Of a stretch of DNA of 64,000 nucleotides, positions 36,723 to 45,485 are shown one piece after another (position 1 is the first letter of the stretch; every line of letters begins with the position of its first letter). Source of the stretch: Ideonella paludis. GTDB taxonomy: Bacteria; Pseudomonadota; Gammaproteobacteria; Burkholderiales; Burkholderiaceae_C. The notes below the pieces were generated by a model. That model saw only the letters and a program-made list of their open reading frames with translations. It was not told the DNA's origin and searched no databases. Both the position numbers and the translations under genes were made by a program. Location of the stretch: the NCBI RefSeq assembly GCF_018069865.1, contig NZ_JAGQDG010000009.1, forward strand, positions 62,001 through 126,000, in the 5' to 3' direction.

Positions 36723-36880
36723 GGCGAAGGGGTGTCAGCCGCGGCAGGCTCTGCAGCCGCTTCGTCAGCGTCCGGCAGAGGCGGCAGGCCCGCCGCCTTG
36801 CGGGCCGCCTTTTCTTCCTTCTTGCGCTTCTTGGCCAACTCGCGTTGGCGCTTCTCGTAGCCGTAATTAGGGGTCGCCAC
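36710..36880 (-). CDS. Small basic protein of unknown function (NYxYEKRQRELAKKRKKEEK type)
   Basis: A 56-residue protein. The first half is highly charged (NYGYEKRQRELAKKRKKEEKAARK), probably one long helix, and the tail is acidic/Ala-Pro. I recall similar short proteins across Burkholderiales but no function. GTG 36880 is preferred because AAGGAC lies 6 nt upstream; an ATG at 36910 would add ten residues. Its 3' end overlaps the convergent mnmC 3' end by 13 bases. Confidence 0.65.
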   Translation of the reverse strand: MATPNYGYEKRQRELAKKRKKEEKAARKAAGLPPLPDADEAAAEPAAADTPSPQTP

Positions 36881-36999
36881 AGGCTGTCCTTGAAGTGAGT
36901 AGGAGGGCATCTGCCCCCGAAAGGAGCCTTTGGGCGGCGGCGGCACGCTTGGAGCGTGGCGCAGTCACCGGCATCAGGATACAAGCAAAAAGGAAGGTC

Positions 37000-37668
37000 T
37001 CAGCGCGCGAAGCTCAGCGTGCGCACGCCGGACGGTGTGCCCAACAAGCACACCTGGGCCGCATGGCGGGCAAAGATGCCCACGCTCACCACGCCCGGCC
37101 ATTGGTTGACCTCGGTCTCCATGGCCAGCGGGTCGGTGATCTTCAGGCCGCGCACATCCACGATGATGTTGCCGTTATCGGTCACCACGCCGGCGCGCAC
37201 TGTCGCTTGGCCGCCATAGGCAGACGCAAACCGGCGCGCTACCTGGGCGGCGGCCATGGGAATCACCTCCACGGGCAGCGGGAAGTTGCCCAAGGTCTGC
37301 ACCAGCTTGGATTCGTCAGCGATGCAGACAAAGGCCTGGGCCAAGTCAGCCACGATCTTCTCGCGGGTCAGCGCGGCACCACCGCCTTTGATCATGCAGC
37401 CGCTGTGGTCGATTTCGTCGGCTCCGTCCACATACACGGGCAGCGACTCGACCTCCGAGGCCTCAAAGACTTTGATGCCATGGGCTTGCAGCCGCTCAGT
37501 GCTTTTCACCGAGCTGGAGACCGCGCCCTGGATCTGGTCCTTCATGGTGGCCAAGGCGTCGATGAAGCAATTCACCGTTGAGCCTGTACCCACCCCCACG
37601 ATGCTGCCCGGGACCACATGGGCCAGTGCAGCTTGCCCCACCAGGGCCTTGAGTTCGTCTTGCGTCAT
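37000..37668 (-). CDS. rpiA: Ribose-5-phosphate isomerase A
   Basis: A 222-residue RpiA that interconverts ribose 5-phosphate and ribulose 5-phosphate. Family motifs are [16 protein letters not shown]-like near the N-terminus, [40 protein letters not shown] and a C-terminal [19 protein letters not shown]. The start overlaps the stop of the NYN-cold-shock gene by four bases, so translation is coupled. Confidence 0.97.
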   Translation of the reverse strand: MTQDELKALVGQAALAHVVPGSIVGVGTGSTVNCFIDALATMKDQIQGAVSSSVKSTERLQAHGIKVFEASEVESLPVYVDGADEIDHSGCMIKGGGAALTREKIVADLAQAFVCIADESKLVQTLGNFPLPVEVIPMAAAQVARRFASAYGGQATVRAGVVTDNGNIIVDVRGLKITDPLAMETEVNQWPGVVSVGIFARHAAQVCLLGTPSGVRTLSFAR

Positions 37669-38666
37669 GGGGCCGGATTATCGCTGGGCGGCAGGCCGCT
37701 GACATCGTCGCGCAGGTGAATCTCCACGGCATTGGGGCCACGCTCGGTGCTGACCACCCTGAAGCGCACGGGCGAGCCCGCGCTCAGATCCGCCAACTCG
37801 CAGTTCTGCAAGGCGCTGAAATGGAAGAAGAGATTGGTCTGCGCGCCTTCGGGGCGGATAAAGCCGTAGCCCTTGTCGGTGTTGACATTGGCAATCGCCC
37901 CCACCGTGGCCTGCAGCAAGAACTGCGGGTCGTCTTGCGGGCGGTTGGGCGGCGCCGCGCCGACCGGAGCCTCGGGCACCGGGCTGGGTGCGCCAGCCTC
38001 GCGCACGCGCTGCACAAAGATCTGCGCCACGGAGGAATCCCGCTGACGGCCGCGGCTGTCGATCTCGTCGGCCATCATCACCGGGTAGGTCACCTCGTTG
38101 ATCAGCGCTTGCGAAGTGCGGGTGGCGATGGTGCGGCCCTCGCGCTGGAACTCAAAGTCCCAGGCCAAGAGCATCACCCGCGTGCCCAGGGTGTTGAGCT
38201 TGCGCACCAGGGGCACAAAGTCGCCGTCGCCAGTGATCAGCACCGTCACGTCAAAGTGCTTTTGCACAGCCAGCTCAAAGGCTTCGAGGGCGAACCAGAC
38301 GTCAATGCCCTTCTCGGAGATGTCGCCATGCGCGTCCGCCGTGACAGGCAGGAAATGCAGGGTGACGCCTTCGCGGATCAAGACATCGTCAAACTGCCGC
38401 TCGCGGAACAGCACATCTTGCGCCTGCGCCAGCTTGGCCGGAAGGCGGCCGCGGAAGTAATGGGCGTCGACGATCTGGCAGAAGCGCTTCTCGACGCTCT
38501 CTTGCTGCGCGACTTGCTCGCGGATGAACTCGTGCAGGCCGCCAATGGAGAGCCTGGCGCGGCGCTCATGCTCATACAGGTAGTAGTTGGAGACGTGGGA
38601 GAGATAGGTACCGTCATAAAACACCCCGATGCGCAAAAGGCCTGGGTGCTGAGATGAGTTTTTCAC
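37665..38666 (-). CDS. NYN-domain (PIN-like) RNase fused to a cold-shock domain
   Basis: 333 residues. The NYN domain (about 10-205) has [10 protein letters not shown], the acidic triad region with [12 protein letters not shown] and [25 protein letters not shown], typical of LabA-like PIN-fold nucleases. A Pro-rich linker (about 225-250) leads to a cold-shock domain (about 255-320) with RNP1 KGYGFIRPE and RNP2 LFFHFSAL. The fusion suggests an RNA-cleaving protein with its own RNA-binding module. The likely start is GTG 38666, with no strong ribosome site. It is coupled to rpiA and divergent from pyrD. Confidence 0.88.
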   Translation of the reverse strand: MKNSSQHPGLLRIGVFYDGTYLSHVSNYYLYEHERRARLSIGGLHEFIREQVAQQESVEKRFCQIVDAHYFRGRLPAKLAQAQDVLFRERQFDDVLIREGVTLHFLPVTADAHGDISEKGIDVWFALEAFELAVQKHFDVTVLITGDGDFVPLVRKLNTLGTRVMLLAWDFEFQREGRTIATRTSQALINEVTYPVMMADEIDSRGRQRDSSVAQIFVQRVREAGAPSPVPEAPVGAAPPNRPQDDPQFLLQATVGAIANVNTDKGYGFIRPEGAQTNLFFHFSALQNCELADLSAGSPVRFRVVSTERGPNAVEIHLRDDVSGLPPSDNPAP

Positions 38667-38784
38667 AGATAAAGGAACAGGTTAAGAAGGTTGGACAATA
38701 GAGGGCTGCGAGCATCTCACAAATCGGCCGCTCTTTTTCCCGCCCCGGCCCGGGCTTTGCCGCCCACCCCTTTTTTCTGCACCC

Positions 38785-39825
38785 ATGGCCCTGATTCCCT
38801 ACGCCCTGACCCGCCCCTTCCTCTTTGGCATGGATGCCGAAGCCGCCCATGAGCTGACCTTGGGCCAAGTGGCCAAGCTGCAAAACACGCCCTTGCAGTG
38901 CCTTTGGGCCGAGACGCGGGTGAATGACCCGGTGACCGTGGCCGGGCTGAAGTTTCCCAACCGGGTGGGCTTGGCGGCGGGCCTGGACAAAAACGGCCGC
39001 TGCATCGACGGCCTGGGCGCCTTTGGCTTCGGCTTCATCGAGGTGGGCACGGTCACCCCCAAGGGCCAGCCCGGCAACCCCAAGCCGCGCATGTTCCGCC
39101 TGCCCGAGAAAAACGCGCTGATCAACCGCCTGGGCTTCAACAATGAAGGCTTGGCGGCCTTTTTGGCCAATGTCCAGCAGGCCAAGAGCTTCAGAGCCCA
39201 GGGCGGCATTCTGGGTTTGAACATCGGCAAGAACGCCGTCACCCCCATTGAGGACGCGGCAAGCGACTACCTCACCTGCCTTGACGGGGTGTATGCCCAT
39301 GCCGACTATGTGACGGTCAACATCTCCAGCCCCAACACCAAGAATTTGCGCGCGTTGCAAAGCGACGAGGCACTGGATGGCTTGCTGGGAGCCCTGGTCG
39401 AGCGCAAGGCCAAGCTGGCGGCTCAGCAGGGCAAGTCGGTGCCCATGTTCCTGAAAATCGCCCCGGACCTGGATGCCGACCAGATCAAGGTGATTGCGGC
39501 CACGCTGAAGAAACACGGCATGGACGGCGTCATCGCCACCAACACCACGCTGAGCCGCGAGGCCGTCCAAGGCTTGCCGCATGCCGAAGAAGCCGGCGGT
39601 CTCTCTGGCGCGCCGGTCTTGGAAGCCAGCAATATCGTCATCGCGGCCCTGCGAGCCGAGTTGGGCAGCGGCTTCCCCATCATCGGCGTAGGCGGCGTGC
39701 TCTCAGGGGCTGATGCGGTCTCCAAGATCAAGGCCGGCGCTGACCTGGTGCAGGTTTATACCGGCCTGATTTACCGCGGCGGCCCCTTGGTGAAAGAAGC
39801 CGCTCAGGCCCTCAAGCAGGCTTGA
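38785..39825 (+). CDS. pyrD: Dihydroorotate dehydrogenase (quinone), class 2
   Basis: A 346-residue membrane-associated FMN enzyme of pyrimidine synthesis. It has the class 2 N-terminal helix region ([16 protein letters not shown]), [60 protein letters not shown], the catalytic-Ser region and the FMN-binding [35 protein letters not shown]. The start is ATG 38785. It ends 14 nt inside the convergent doxX gene. Confidence 0.97.
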   Translation: MALIPYALTRPFLFGMDAEAAHELTLGQVAKLQNTPLQCLWAETRVNDPVTVAGLKFPNRVGLAAGLDKNGRCIDGLGAFGFGFIEVGTVTPKGQPGNPKPRMFRLPEKNALINRLGFNNEGLAAFLANVQQAKSFRAQGGILGLNIGKNAVTPIEDAASDYLTCLDGVYAHADYVTVNISSPNTKNLRALQSDEALDGLLGALVERKAKLAAQQGKSVPMFLKIAPDLDADQIKVIAATLKKHGMDGVIATNTTLSREAVQGLPHAEEAGGLSGAPVLEASNIVIAALRAELGSGFPIIGVGGVLSGADAVSKIKAGADLVQVYTGLIYRGGPLVKEAAQALKQA

Positions 39826-40279
39826 AGCGACGCTGCAGCCAAGGGCCCAGCCAAGTATCCAGGGCCAGCTTGCCGGGGCCCCACAGCACCAGAGCGGCCA
39901 GCAAGCTGCCCCAGAACAGATGCTGGGTCATGGCCGTCTCTGGGATGTCGCTGAGGCTGATCACAGCCATCACGTTCACCACCGACAGGCCGAGTGCGGC
40001 AAAGCGCCCGCCCAAGCCCAGCACCAAGAGCACGGGCAACACGATCTCACCGGCCGTGCCGGCCACGGCCGCCACTTCCGGGGGCAGCAGAGGCACGTGG
40101 TATTCCTCGGTGAACAAGAACACCGTGGTCTCCCAGTCGCGCAGCTTGGTCAAACCGGCCATGAAAAACACCTTGGCCACATAGAGCCGTGCGGCCAGTT
40201 GCGCCACAGGTTGAAGTTTTTCCAGAGCGCTGCTCAACAGCGTCCAGAGCGTCAGGCTTTTGGCCAACAGTGAAGTCAT
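39812..40279 (-). CDS. DoxX-family membrane protein of the bufferin locus
   Basis: A 155-residue protein with four hydrophobic segments and the DoxX core [47 protein letters not shown]. The biochemical role is unknown; DoxX proteins are often tied to redox or oxidative-stress functions. It lies 107 nt after bufC in the same direction, and DoxX genes are frequent companions of DUF2282/DUF692/DUF2063 clusters. Confidence 0.85.
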   Translation of the reverse strand: MTSLLAKSLTLWTLLSSALEKLQPVAQLAARLYVAKVFFMAGLTKLRDWETTVFLFTEEYHVPLLPPEVAAVAGTAGEIVLPVLLVLGLGGRFAALGLSVVNVMAVISLSDIPETAMTQHLFWGSLLAALVLWGPGKLALDTWLGPWLQRRFKPA

Positions 40280-40386
40280 CAGGTTTTACCTTCAAGTCAG
40301 ATTAATAAACGGATAGGCGGACGCCCAGCCACCCAGCGCAGCCTGGTCGGGGCGCACTGCGGCTTGGAACCCGTCCGAAAGAGAAA

Positions 40387-41223
40387 TCAGAGGCGGCGCG
40401 CGCGGCTCAGCCAAGCCTCACCCAACGCCCGCATCAGCCACGACTGAAAATCAAAGTCCGTGTCTTGAACACCGCCCAGCGCTTGCGCCAAGCTGTGCCC
40501 CTCAGCCAAGCCCTGCATGAACTGCGCTTCGGCCTGGGTCACCTCGCTGACGCGGATCTGCCAGCCTTGGCGCCACAGCAGCGTCACGCCCGCGTGGCAA
40601 TAGGCTGGGGATAACAACTGTGCGACGGCCTCAGCGTCGGGGTGGGCCGCTTGATGGGCCTCTCGCAACGCAGCCAGCGGCCAGGGGCTGTGGATTTGCA
40701 TCAGGCCCGCCACCAAGTCCAGGCTCAAGGCGTCCGGGTCCACTTCAGCCAATAAGTGCAGGTCTGCGGCCCCTGGTGGCACATCCGCCAAGGTCGCCGC
40801 ACCGTGCACCGCCCAATCCAGACGGGCGCAATCCGGCAGCCAAGGAAACTCAGCCAAGGGCTCGAAGGTGGCCATCCAATCGGCCAAGCCTGCGCCCCAG
40901 CGGCCCAAGTCGCCGACCGTGGGTGGAGACTGCCACCACAGGTCACGCGCCAAGACCTGCATCGCGTCCTCGCCAATCATGGCCGTCACTGTGGGGTAGG
41001 CCGACATCAGCGCACGGTGCGCCACCGCCAAGCCGTTGGCGCGATAAGCCCGCAAGCCGGACAAAGCCTGGGCCTGAGCCCGCGGCCCCAGCAAAGCCGC
41101 CATGCCGGTGGGCAGATGATGCGGCATCTGCCGCCCCAACACACTGTTCAAAAAGGTCATCTGCGCCAAGGCCTCAGCGGCCACCGCGCTGTCCCCTCGC
41201 AGCAGGCTCTGTGACTCGCTCAT
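40387..41223 (-). CDS. bufC: HvfC/BufC-family RiPP maturation partner (DUF2063)
   Basis: A 278-residue soluble protein. The N-terminal DUF2063 domain (about 20-120) has [62 protein letters not shown]. The C-terminal half is less conserved. In bufferin and related pathways BufC is thought to bring the precursor to the DUF692 enzyme BufB. The start overlaps the bufB stop by ATGA. This close coupling with bufB and a DUF2282 gene makes the assignment firm at family level. Confidence 0.85.
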   Translation of the reverse strand: MSESQSLLRGDSAVAAEALAQMTFLNSVLGRQMPHHLPTGMAALLGPRAQAQALSGLRAYRANGLAVAHRALMSAYPTVTAMIGEDAMQVLARDLWWQSPPTVGDLGRWGAGLADWMATFEPLAEFPWLPDCARLDWAVHGAATLADVPPGAADLHLLAEVDPDALSLDLVAGLMQIHSPWPLAALREAHQAAHPDAEAVAQLLSPAYCHAGVTLLWRQGWQIRVSEVTQAEAQFMQGLAEGHSLAQALGGVQDTDFDFQSWLMRALGEAWLSRARRL

Positions 41224-42080
41224 GCGGCCTCCCGCTGCGGGTGCGCCACCGAGCGGGAGACCCTCTCAGCACGACGGACCTCGTCCAACAAGACGTCCAA
41301 TTCGGGCACATCGGTGTCCCATTCGATCAAGGTGGGCACCTGACCCAAACGCGCCAGCGCGTGGGCATAGACCTGCCACACCGGCTCGTGGACGCGGCTG
41401 CCGTGGTCATCAATCACCAGCACACCGTCGTCGTTATAGCCCGCCAAGTGGATCTCGCCCACCACGCCGGGCAGGAGCGCATCGACCACCGCACAAGCAG
41501 CCGCCACAGGGTCGGGCTCGGCCGCGTTCAGCGCATTGACCACCAAGTTGTTGACATCCAGCAGCAGCCCACAGCCACTGCGGCGCGTCAATTCATTCAA
41601 GAACTCGGCCTCGCTCATGGTGCTGGTGGTCCAGCGCACATAGGCGGAGAGGTTCTCCACCAAGAGCGGGCGGCGCAGGCGGTCTTGCACCTGCTGCACA
41701 TTGCGGACCATGATGTCCAACGCTGCCGGGCTGAATGCCACCGGCAACAGGTCCGCCCCATGCACGGGCACCTGCCCAGGGCTCAAGGGTGCACGTGCGA
41801 AGGACGCATGGTCCGACACCCGCACGGGTTGCACGCGTTCCACCAAGGCCGCCAACTGATCCAGGTGCCACCGGTCTATGCCCGCAGCTGAGCCCAGGCC
41901 CAGGCCAACGCCATGCAGGCTGATGTCATAAAGCTCACGCCCTTGACGCAATACCTCCATGGCCGCCCCGCCCTCGGCAAAGAAATTCTCCGAGTGCACC
42001 TCCAAGAAAGCCAGGGGCTCGCGCCGCTCTAGCAGTGCTTGGTAGTGGGGGCTGCGCCAGCCCAAACCGATGTGGCTCAT
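41220..42080 (-). CDS. bufB: DUF692 multinuclear non-heme iron oxidative enzyme (BufB)
   Basis: A 286-residue TIM-barrel enzyme of the MNIO/DUF692 family, related to MbnB of methanobactin synthesis. Metal and core motifs seen in order are [54 protein letters not shown] and [14 protein letters not shown]. In bufferin systems this enzyme, with BufC, converts precursor cysteines to thiooxazole-type heterocycles that bind copper. It starts 10 nt after the bufA stop. Confidence 0.9.
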   Translation of the reverse strand: MSHIGLGWRSPHYQALLERREPLAFLEVHSENFFAEGGAAMEVLRQGRELYDISLHGVGLGLGSAAGIDRWHLDQLAALVERVQPVRVSDHASFARAPLSPGQVPVHGADLLPVAFSPAALDIMVRNVQQVQDRLRRPLLVENLSAYVRWTTSTMSEAEFLNELTRRSGCGLLLDVNNLVVNALNAAEPDPVAAACAVVDALLPGVVGEIHLAGYNDDGVLVIDDHGSRVHEPVWQVYAHALARLGQVPTLIEWDTDVPELDVLLDEVRRAERVSRSVAHPQREAA

Positions 42081-42089
42081 ACGATGCGC

Positions 42090-42371
42090 TTACTTCTTCA
42101 TCGACTTGGCTTTGGCTTCGTCAGCCGTCATGCCCTTCATCTCTTTGCAGGTCCCCTTCGCGACAAACTTCCACTCGCCCGGGTCGTTGTCCACCTTGGA
42201 CTGACCGGCGCACGAGTGAGTGCCCGCCAGGTTGGCGCAGTCATTGGCACCGGCTTTGGCAATGCCGTAGCACTTTTCCTTGCCCTTGTCTTGGGCATGC
42301 GCGCTGGCCGCACCCAAACCCAAAGCCAGAGCGGCAGCCAATGCAGAAGAGACGATTTGACGCTGATTCAT
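42090..42371 (-). CDS. bufA: DUF2282 bufferin-type RiPP precursor (BufA)
   Basis: A 93-residue secreted precursor. A Sec signal peptide (about 1-26, [19 protein letters not shown]) is followed by a core with four Cys (C34 in EKCYG, C45 in NDCAN, C54 in HSCAG, C75 in GTCKE), the DUF2282/BufA1 pattern. The signal peptide is kept as a leader during modification in this family. After export the peptide should bind copper, as known for bufferins. ATG 42371 has AGGAAA upstream; a GTG three bases earlier is possible. It is the first gene of bufA-bufB-bufC-doxX. Confidence 0.9.
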   Translation of the reverse strand: MNQRQIVSSALAAALALGLGAASAHAQDKGKEKCYGIAKAGANDCANLAGTHSCAGQSKVDNDPGEWKFVAKGTCKEMKGMTADEAKAKSMKK

Positions 42372-42397
42372 CACGATTTCCTAAAGGTTGAGTTGGA

Positions 42398-42415
42398 AGC
42401 ACCGAATCTGGTGCT
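42398..42415. other. Inverted repeat upstream of bufA
   Basis: AGCACC-GAATCT-GGTGCT is a perfect 6-bp inverted repeat located 27 nt before the bufA ATG, just at or after the predicted transcription start. It could be an operator or a leader hairpin. Confidence 0.4.
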
Positions 42416-42423
42416 GAGGATGA

Positions 42424-42449
42424 GTCGGGCTGGGGTCGCTCTCCTTACA
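42424..42449 (-). promoter_or_regulatory. Candidate ECF-sigma promoter of bufABC-doxX
   Basis: On the minus strand TGTAAGG (42449-42443) is followed after 15 nt by CGAC (42427-42424). This matches the general ECF pattern (a GTAA-type -35 and a CGWC -10). Transcription would start roughly 45 nt before bufA. The divergent ECF sigma gene next door is the obvious candidate to read it. No -35/-10 of the sigma-70 type was noticed here. Confidence 0.45.
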
Positions 42450-42480
42450 CTCGGCATGAAGATTTTTGGAGCCCGACGTC

Positions 42481-43044
42481 ATGGTCGATTTTGCGAAAGA
42501 AGTGGAAGCGCTGCGGCCGCAGTTGATGAAATATGCCCGCAGCCAACTGAGAAACGAGGCCTGGGCGGAGGACGCCGTCTCAGAAACGCTGCTGGCCGCT
42601 CTTGAAAAGCCGCAGGCCTTTGCTGGCACCTCGCAGCTCAAGACTTGGCTGGTGGGGGTACTGAAACACAAATTGGTGGATCAACTGCGCCACCAAAGCC
42701 GCGAAGCCACCATCCTCGACAAAGACGACGCCGAAGACATCGACACCTTGTTGTTTGATGAATCCGGCCATTGGCGCAACAAGCCCGGCGAGTGGACGGA
42801 CCAGCCAGAAAAGCTGATGGGGCAGCGGCAATTCTTGGCTGTGCTCGACGCCTGTGTGGAGCACCTCCCGCCTGCTCAAGGCCGGGTGTTCTTAATGAGA
42901 GAGTGGTTGGAACTCGACACGGAGCAGATCTGTAAGGAGCTGAGCGTCACCTCGACCAACCTGTGGGTTTTGCTGCACAGAGCGCGGATGCGTTTGAGAG
43001 AATGCTTGCAGACGACCTGGTTTAGCTCCTGCCAAAACACATAA
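42481..43044 (+). CDS. ECF-type RNA polymerase sigma factor of the bufferin locus
   Basis: A 187-residue sigma factor. Region 2 (about 8-75: LRPQLMKYARSQLRNEAWAEDAVSETLLAALE ... LKTWLVGVLKHKLVDQLRH) is joined by an unusually long linker (about 80-120) to region 4 (LPPAQGRVFLMREWLELDTEQICKELSVTSTNLWVLLHRARMRLRECL). The C-terminal Cys-containing tail is short. ATG 42481 has TGGAG upstream. It is divergent from bufA and followed by a small zinc-finger gene, its probable anti-sigma. Confidence 0.92.
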   Translation: MVDFAKEVEALRPQLMKYARSQLRNEAWAEDAVSETLLAALEKPQAFAGTSQLKTWLVGVLKHKLVDQLRHQSREATILDKDDAEDIDTLLFDESGHWRNKPGEWTDQPEKLMGQRQFLAVLDACVEHLPPAQGRVFLMREWLELDTEQICKELSVTSTNLWVLLHRARMRLRECLQTTWFSSCQNT

Positions 43045-43060
43045 ACATCTCTCAGTTGTC

Positions 43061-43270
43061 ATGAAACCTATGCTTTCGTGCAGGGAGTCTGCCTCCTTGT
43101 TGCTACGCGCCAATGATGTGCAACTCAGCATGGTGCAAAAGCTGCAAGTGCGGCTGCATCTGGCCATGTGCGGTGCCTGCACCAATTTCAGCAAGCAGGT
43201 CAAAGTGATGAATAGCGCGATGGGGCCCTGGCGCGCCTATCGCAACGAAGACGAGCACGCTGACCACTGA
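43061..43270 (+). CDS. Small zinc-finger anti-sigma-like protein
   Basis: A 69-residue protein with a Cys near the N-terminus (MLSCRESASLLL) and the zinc motif HLAMCGACTNF (H-x3-C-x2-C), the ZAS/zf-HC2 pattern of anti-sigma factors. There is no membrane segment, so it would be a soluble regulator that releases its sigma factor on a signal such as copper or oxidation. That signal is inference. It starts 16 nt after the sigma gene. Confidence 0.8.
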   Translation: MKPMLSCRESASLLLRANDVQLSMVQKLQVRLHLAMCGACTNFSKQVKVMNSAMGPWRAYRNEDEHADH

Positions 43271-43285
43271 AGGCGGCGCGAACGC

Positions 43286-43312
43286 AAAAAGGGGTGGCAC
43301 CTGGCCACCCCC
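43286..43312 (-). terminator. Rho-independent terminator of the secreted hypothetical gene
   Basis: On the minus strand GGGGTGGCC-AGG-TGCCACCCC-like arms form an 8-bp stem followed by TTTTT. It lies about 20 nt after the stop of the gene ending at 43333. Confidence 0.85.
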
Positions 43313-43332
43313 TGCATAGACGTGCGCGGCGC

Positions 43333-44589
43333 TCAGTGCGGCAGCCGTGCCTTGTCTGCGGCAGGCTTGCGCTGGGGCGCTGCGCTCAGGGGCGGTGGTA
43401 CCGGTGTGGCGCGGCCGGTGTCGATGTAGAAATTGACGCGCGGCGCAATGGCCGGAAACTCAGTGCCATCGAACACGCGCCGGACTTCACGCTCCAATAC
43501 CCAACGGATCTTGCCTTTGTTGCCAATCGGCTCCCAGGTTCGAATCATCTGGGTGGACGACGTCGGGCTGAGCCGGCGGGTTTGAACAATATTGGCGCCG
43601 TCAAACACCCAGCTCTCGATGGGCGCGCGCGTCTCCGTGCCTGCGGCCAGATCCTTCGAAATGCGCTCGCCGGTGCCGTCTCGGTACAAATAGATCAGGA
43701 AGGGGTTGTTGGTGTCAGTGAACAGCCCGCTGTCCCACTGCCGTGCGGCCTGAGTCAGTGTGCCGAACGTGCCGCCGACCAGAGAGCGGGTCACCAAAAT
43801 CTCTTGCACCCAGGCAGGCTTGCCGGCGACAAAATCGGCCATCAGCCACGTTTCAGCGCCGGTGCTGGTGTCGGTCTTCAGGCGTGTGTAGCCACGGCTG
43901 AAACCCGGAAAGCTCAGCATCAGCCAGCCTTGGCTGTCGACAGCGGCAGGCACTGAGGTCCCTGTTCGCGCAAAGACCATGCTGCCCCCAGACACCAGCG
44001 TCGTCACATCGACCGCCAGCGTGTTGACAGGCGTTTGCAGGTCCGCACGAGGCAGCTCGGAAAACCCTGCCCAGCGCGCGCCCGGCACCGTGTCCGACAT
44101 CGAGGCACGTGCGGTCATGCGCAAATGACTTTGGGCCTCCACGACGTCGTCAATCGAGGTGCTCGAGAGCACCAAGCCCGCATCGCAGCCATCGAGGACC
44201 ACCTGATTGGAGTCCCCACTGATGGCGGTGGTGCCCGACCTTTCGGTGCCCGACTGCCTCAAAAAGGCATAACGGGTCTCCGTGCGGCGCACCGTCACCA
44301 CCTGGTTGCAACTGTCGTAATACCCGTTGGGCGTATCGAGCACTCGCGGGGTGCTCAGGGTCACGATGCGACGCGTCCCATCATCGGTATAGCTACCCGA
44401 CATCCGGCCTTCACTGTCCACGATGTCAGCCTTCATCTTGGTGTTGTTCCAGTCCACCAAATAGCTGGCATTGCGGCCGTGGGCGTCCACGTAATAGGCC
44501 GTTTGGATCACGGCTGCAGAGGCACTGGCGCCAAGCAAACTGGCGGACACCAACAGCGTCAAGCGCCTTGTGAGCGAAAAAATGGCCAT
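43333..44589 (-). CDS. Secreted protein of unknown function
   Basis: A 418-residue exported protein. The signal peptide (about 1-26, LTRRLTLLVSASLLGASASA|AVIQT) is clear, and the mature part looks beta-rich with many Thr/Ser/Arg residues. Two Cys (DSCNQ and DGCDA) might form a disulfide. I recognise no domain. ATG 44589 has AAGGAGAGG upstream, which fixes the start. It is a single gene with its own terminator; nothing links it to the sigma factor pair other than convergence with them. Confidence 0.7.
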   Translation of the reverse strand: MAIFSLTRRLTLLVSASLLGASASAAVIQTAYYVDAHGRNASYLVDWNNTKMKADIVDSEGRMSGSYTDDGTRRIVTLSTPRVLDTPNGYYDSCNQVVTVRRTETRYAFLRQSGTERSGTTAISGDSNQVVLDGCDAGLVLSSTSIDDVVEAQSHLRMTARASMSDTVPGARWAGFSELPRADLQTPVNTLAVDVTTLVSGGSMVFARTGTSVPAAVDSQGWLMLSFPGFSRGYTRLKTDTSTGAETWLMADFVAGKPAWVQEILVTRSLVGGTFGTLTQAARQWDSGLFTDTNNPFLIYLYRDGTGERISKDLAAGTETRAPIESWVFDGANIVQTRRLSPTSSTQMIRTWEPIGNKGKIRWVLEREVRRVFDGTEFPAIAPRVNFYIDTGRATPVPPPLSAAPQRKPAADKARLPH

Positions 44590-44688
44590 CGGCCTCTCCT
44601 TACATGGTTTGAGTGGCGCGATTGTGCAGACTTCATCACGAATCAACATCCCTGATTTCACGGAAGCGTCACGCGGCGCCTATGGCAC

Positions 44689-45345
44689 TCAGTCCAAACG
44701 CCCTTGGGTTTGGCGTAGATCGGCCACGCCGCGGAACTCCAGGCAAATCGCCAAGGCCCGCTGAATGGCCTGAACCTGCAATGCCAGCGCCATGCTGGGC
44801 TGTCCGGGCCTGTGGACCACCTGCTCGGGCAGCCAAGGCACATGGATGAACCCCGCCTGCACGCCGGGCCGGCCCGCGCAGGCGTGCATCAGCCCATAGA
44901 ACACATGGTTGCAGACAAAGGTGCCGGCGGTTTGAGACACGCTGGCCGGCAGACCCGCGTCGCGCAGGCCCGCCACCACCGCCTTGATCGGCAGGCTGCT
45001 GAAATAAGCTGCCGGCCCTGAGGCCAACACCGGCTCATCCACCGGCTGTGCCCCGGCGTTATCCGGAATGCGGGCGTCATCGACATTGATGGCCACCCGC
45101 TCCACACTGATCTCGCTTCGGCCGCCCGCTTGGCCAAGGCAGATCACCAGCGCCGGCGCTGTGCTGTCCAGGGCCTGCTGCAGCACGTGCAGCGCAGCCC
45201 CAAATGCACACGGCAGGATGCGGGCCTGCACCCGATACGCCCCCATCTGCGTGCCATCCAGGGCCAAGGCGATGGCTGCGCTGGGGTTCAAGGCATCGCC
45301 GGCAAAGGGCTCAAAGCCCGTGAGCAAAATGGTGGGAGCGGTCAT
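44689..45345 (-). CDS. pcp: Pyroglutamyl-peptidase I
   Basis: A 218-residue cysteine peptidase of family C15 that removes N-terminal pyroglutamate. The catalytic triad is visible: Glu in GGRSEISVERVAINVDDARIPDN, Cys in TAGTFVCNHVFYGLMH and His in AGFIHVPWLPEQ. The N-terminal ILLTGFEPFAGDALNPS is typical. ATG 45345 fits AGGA six bases upstream better than the ATG at 45351. It appears to be transcribed alone. Confidence 0.95.
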   Translation of the reverse strand: MTAPTILLTGFEPFAGDALNPSAAIALALDGTQMGAYRVQARILPCAFGAALHVLQQALDSTAPALVICLGQAGGRSEISVERVAINVDDARIPDNAGAQPVDEPVLASGPAAYFSSLPIKAVVAGLRDAGLPASVSQTAGTFVCNHVFYGLMHACAGRPGVQAGFIHVPWLPEQVVHRPGQPSMALALQVQAIQRALAICLEFRGVADLRQTQGRLD

Positions 45346-45485
45346 GTGCATTCCTGCAATCTGGGCGGGGAACTACCCGTCTTTCTGGGGCTTGATTCTC
45401 GCTTTTGGGCGCACCCCGTGCCTCTAGCATCAAGATAGCTCTCAAAGTGCGGCATGGTGCGCACTGGGCACGGGGTTGTCGGCCT

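Noticed and set aside
40620-41891. 423-codon open frame on the plus strand
   Set aside because: Antisense to bufC and bufB, which are well supported by family motifs and coupling.
42039-42605. 188-codon open frame on the plus strand across bufA and the sigma gene start
   Set aside because: It overlaps three supported features (bufA, the promoter gap, the sigma gene) and has no domain.
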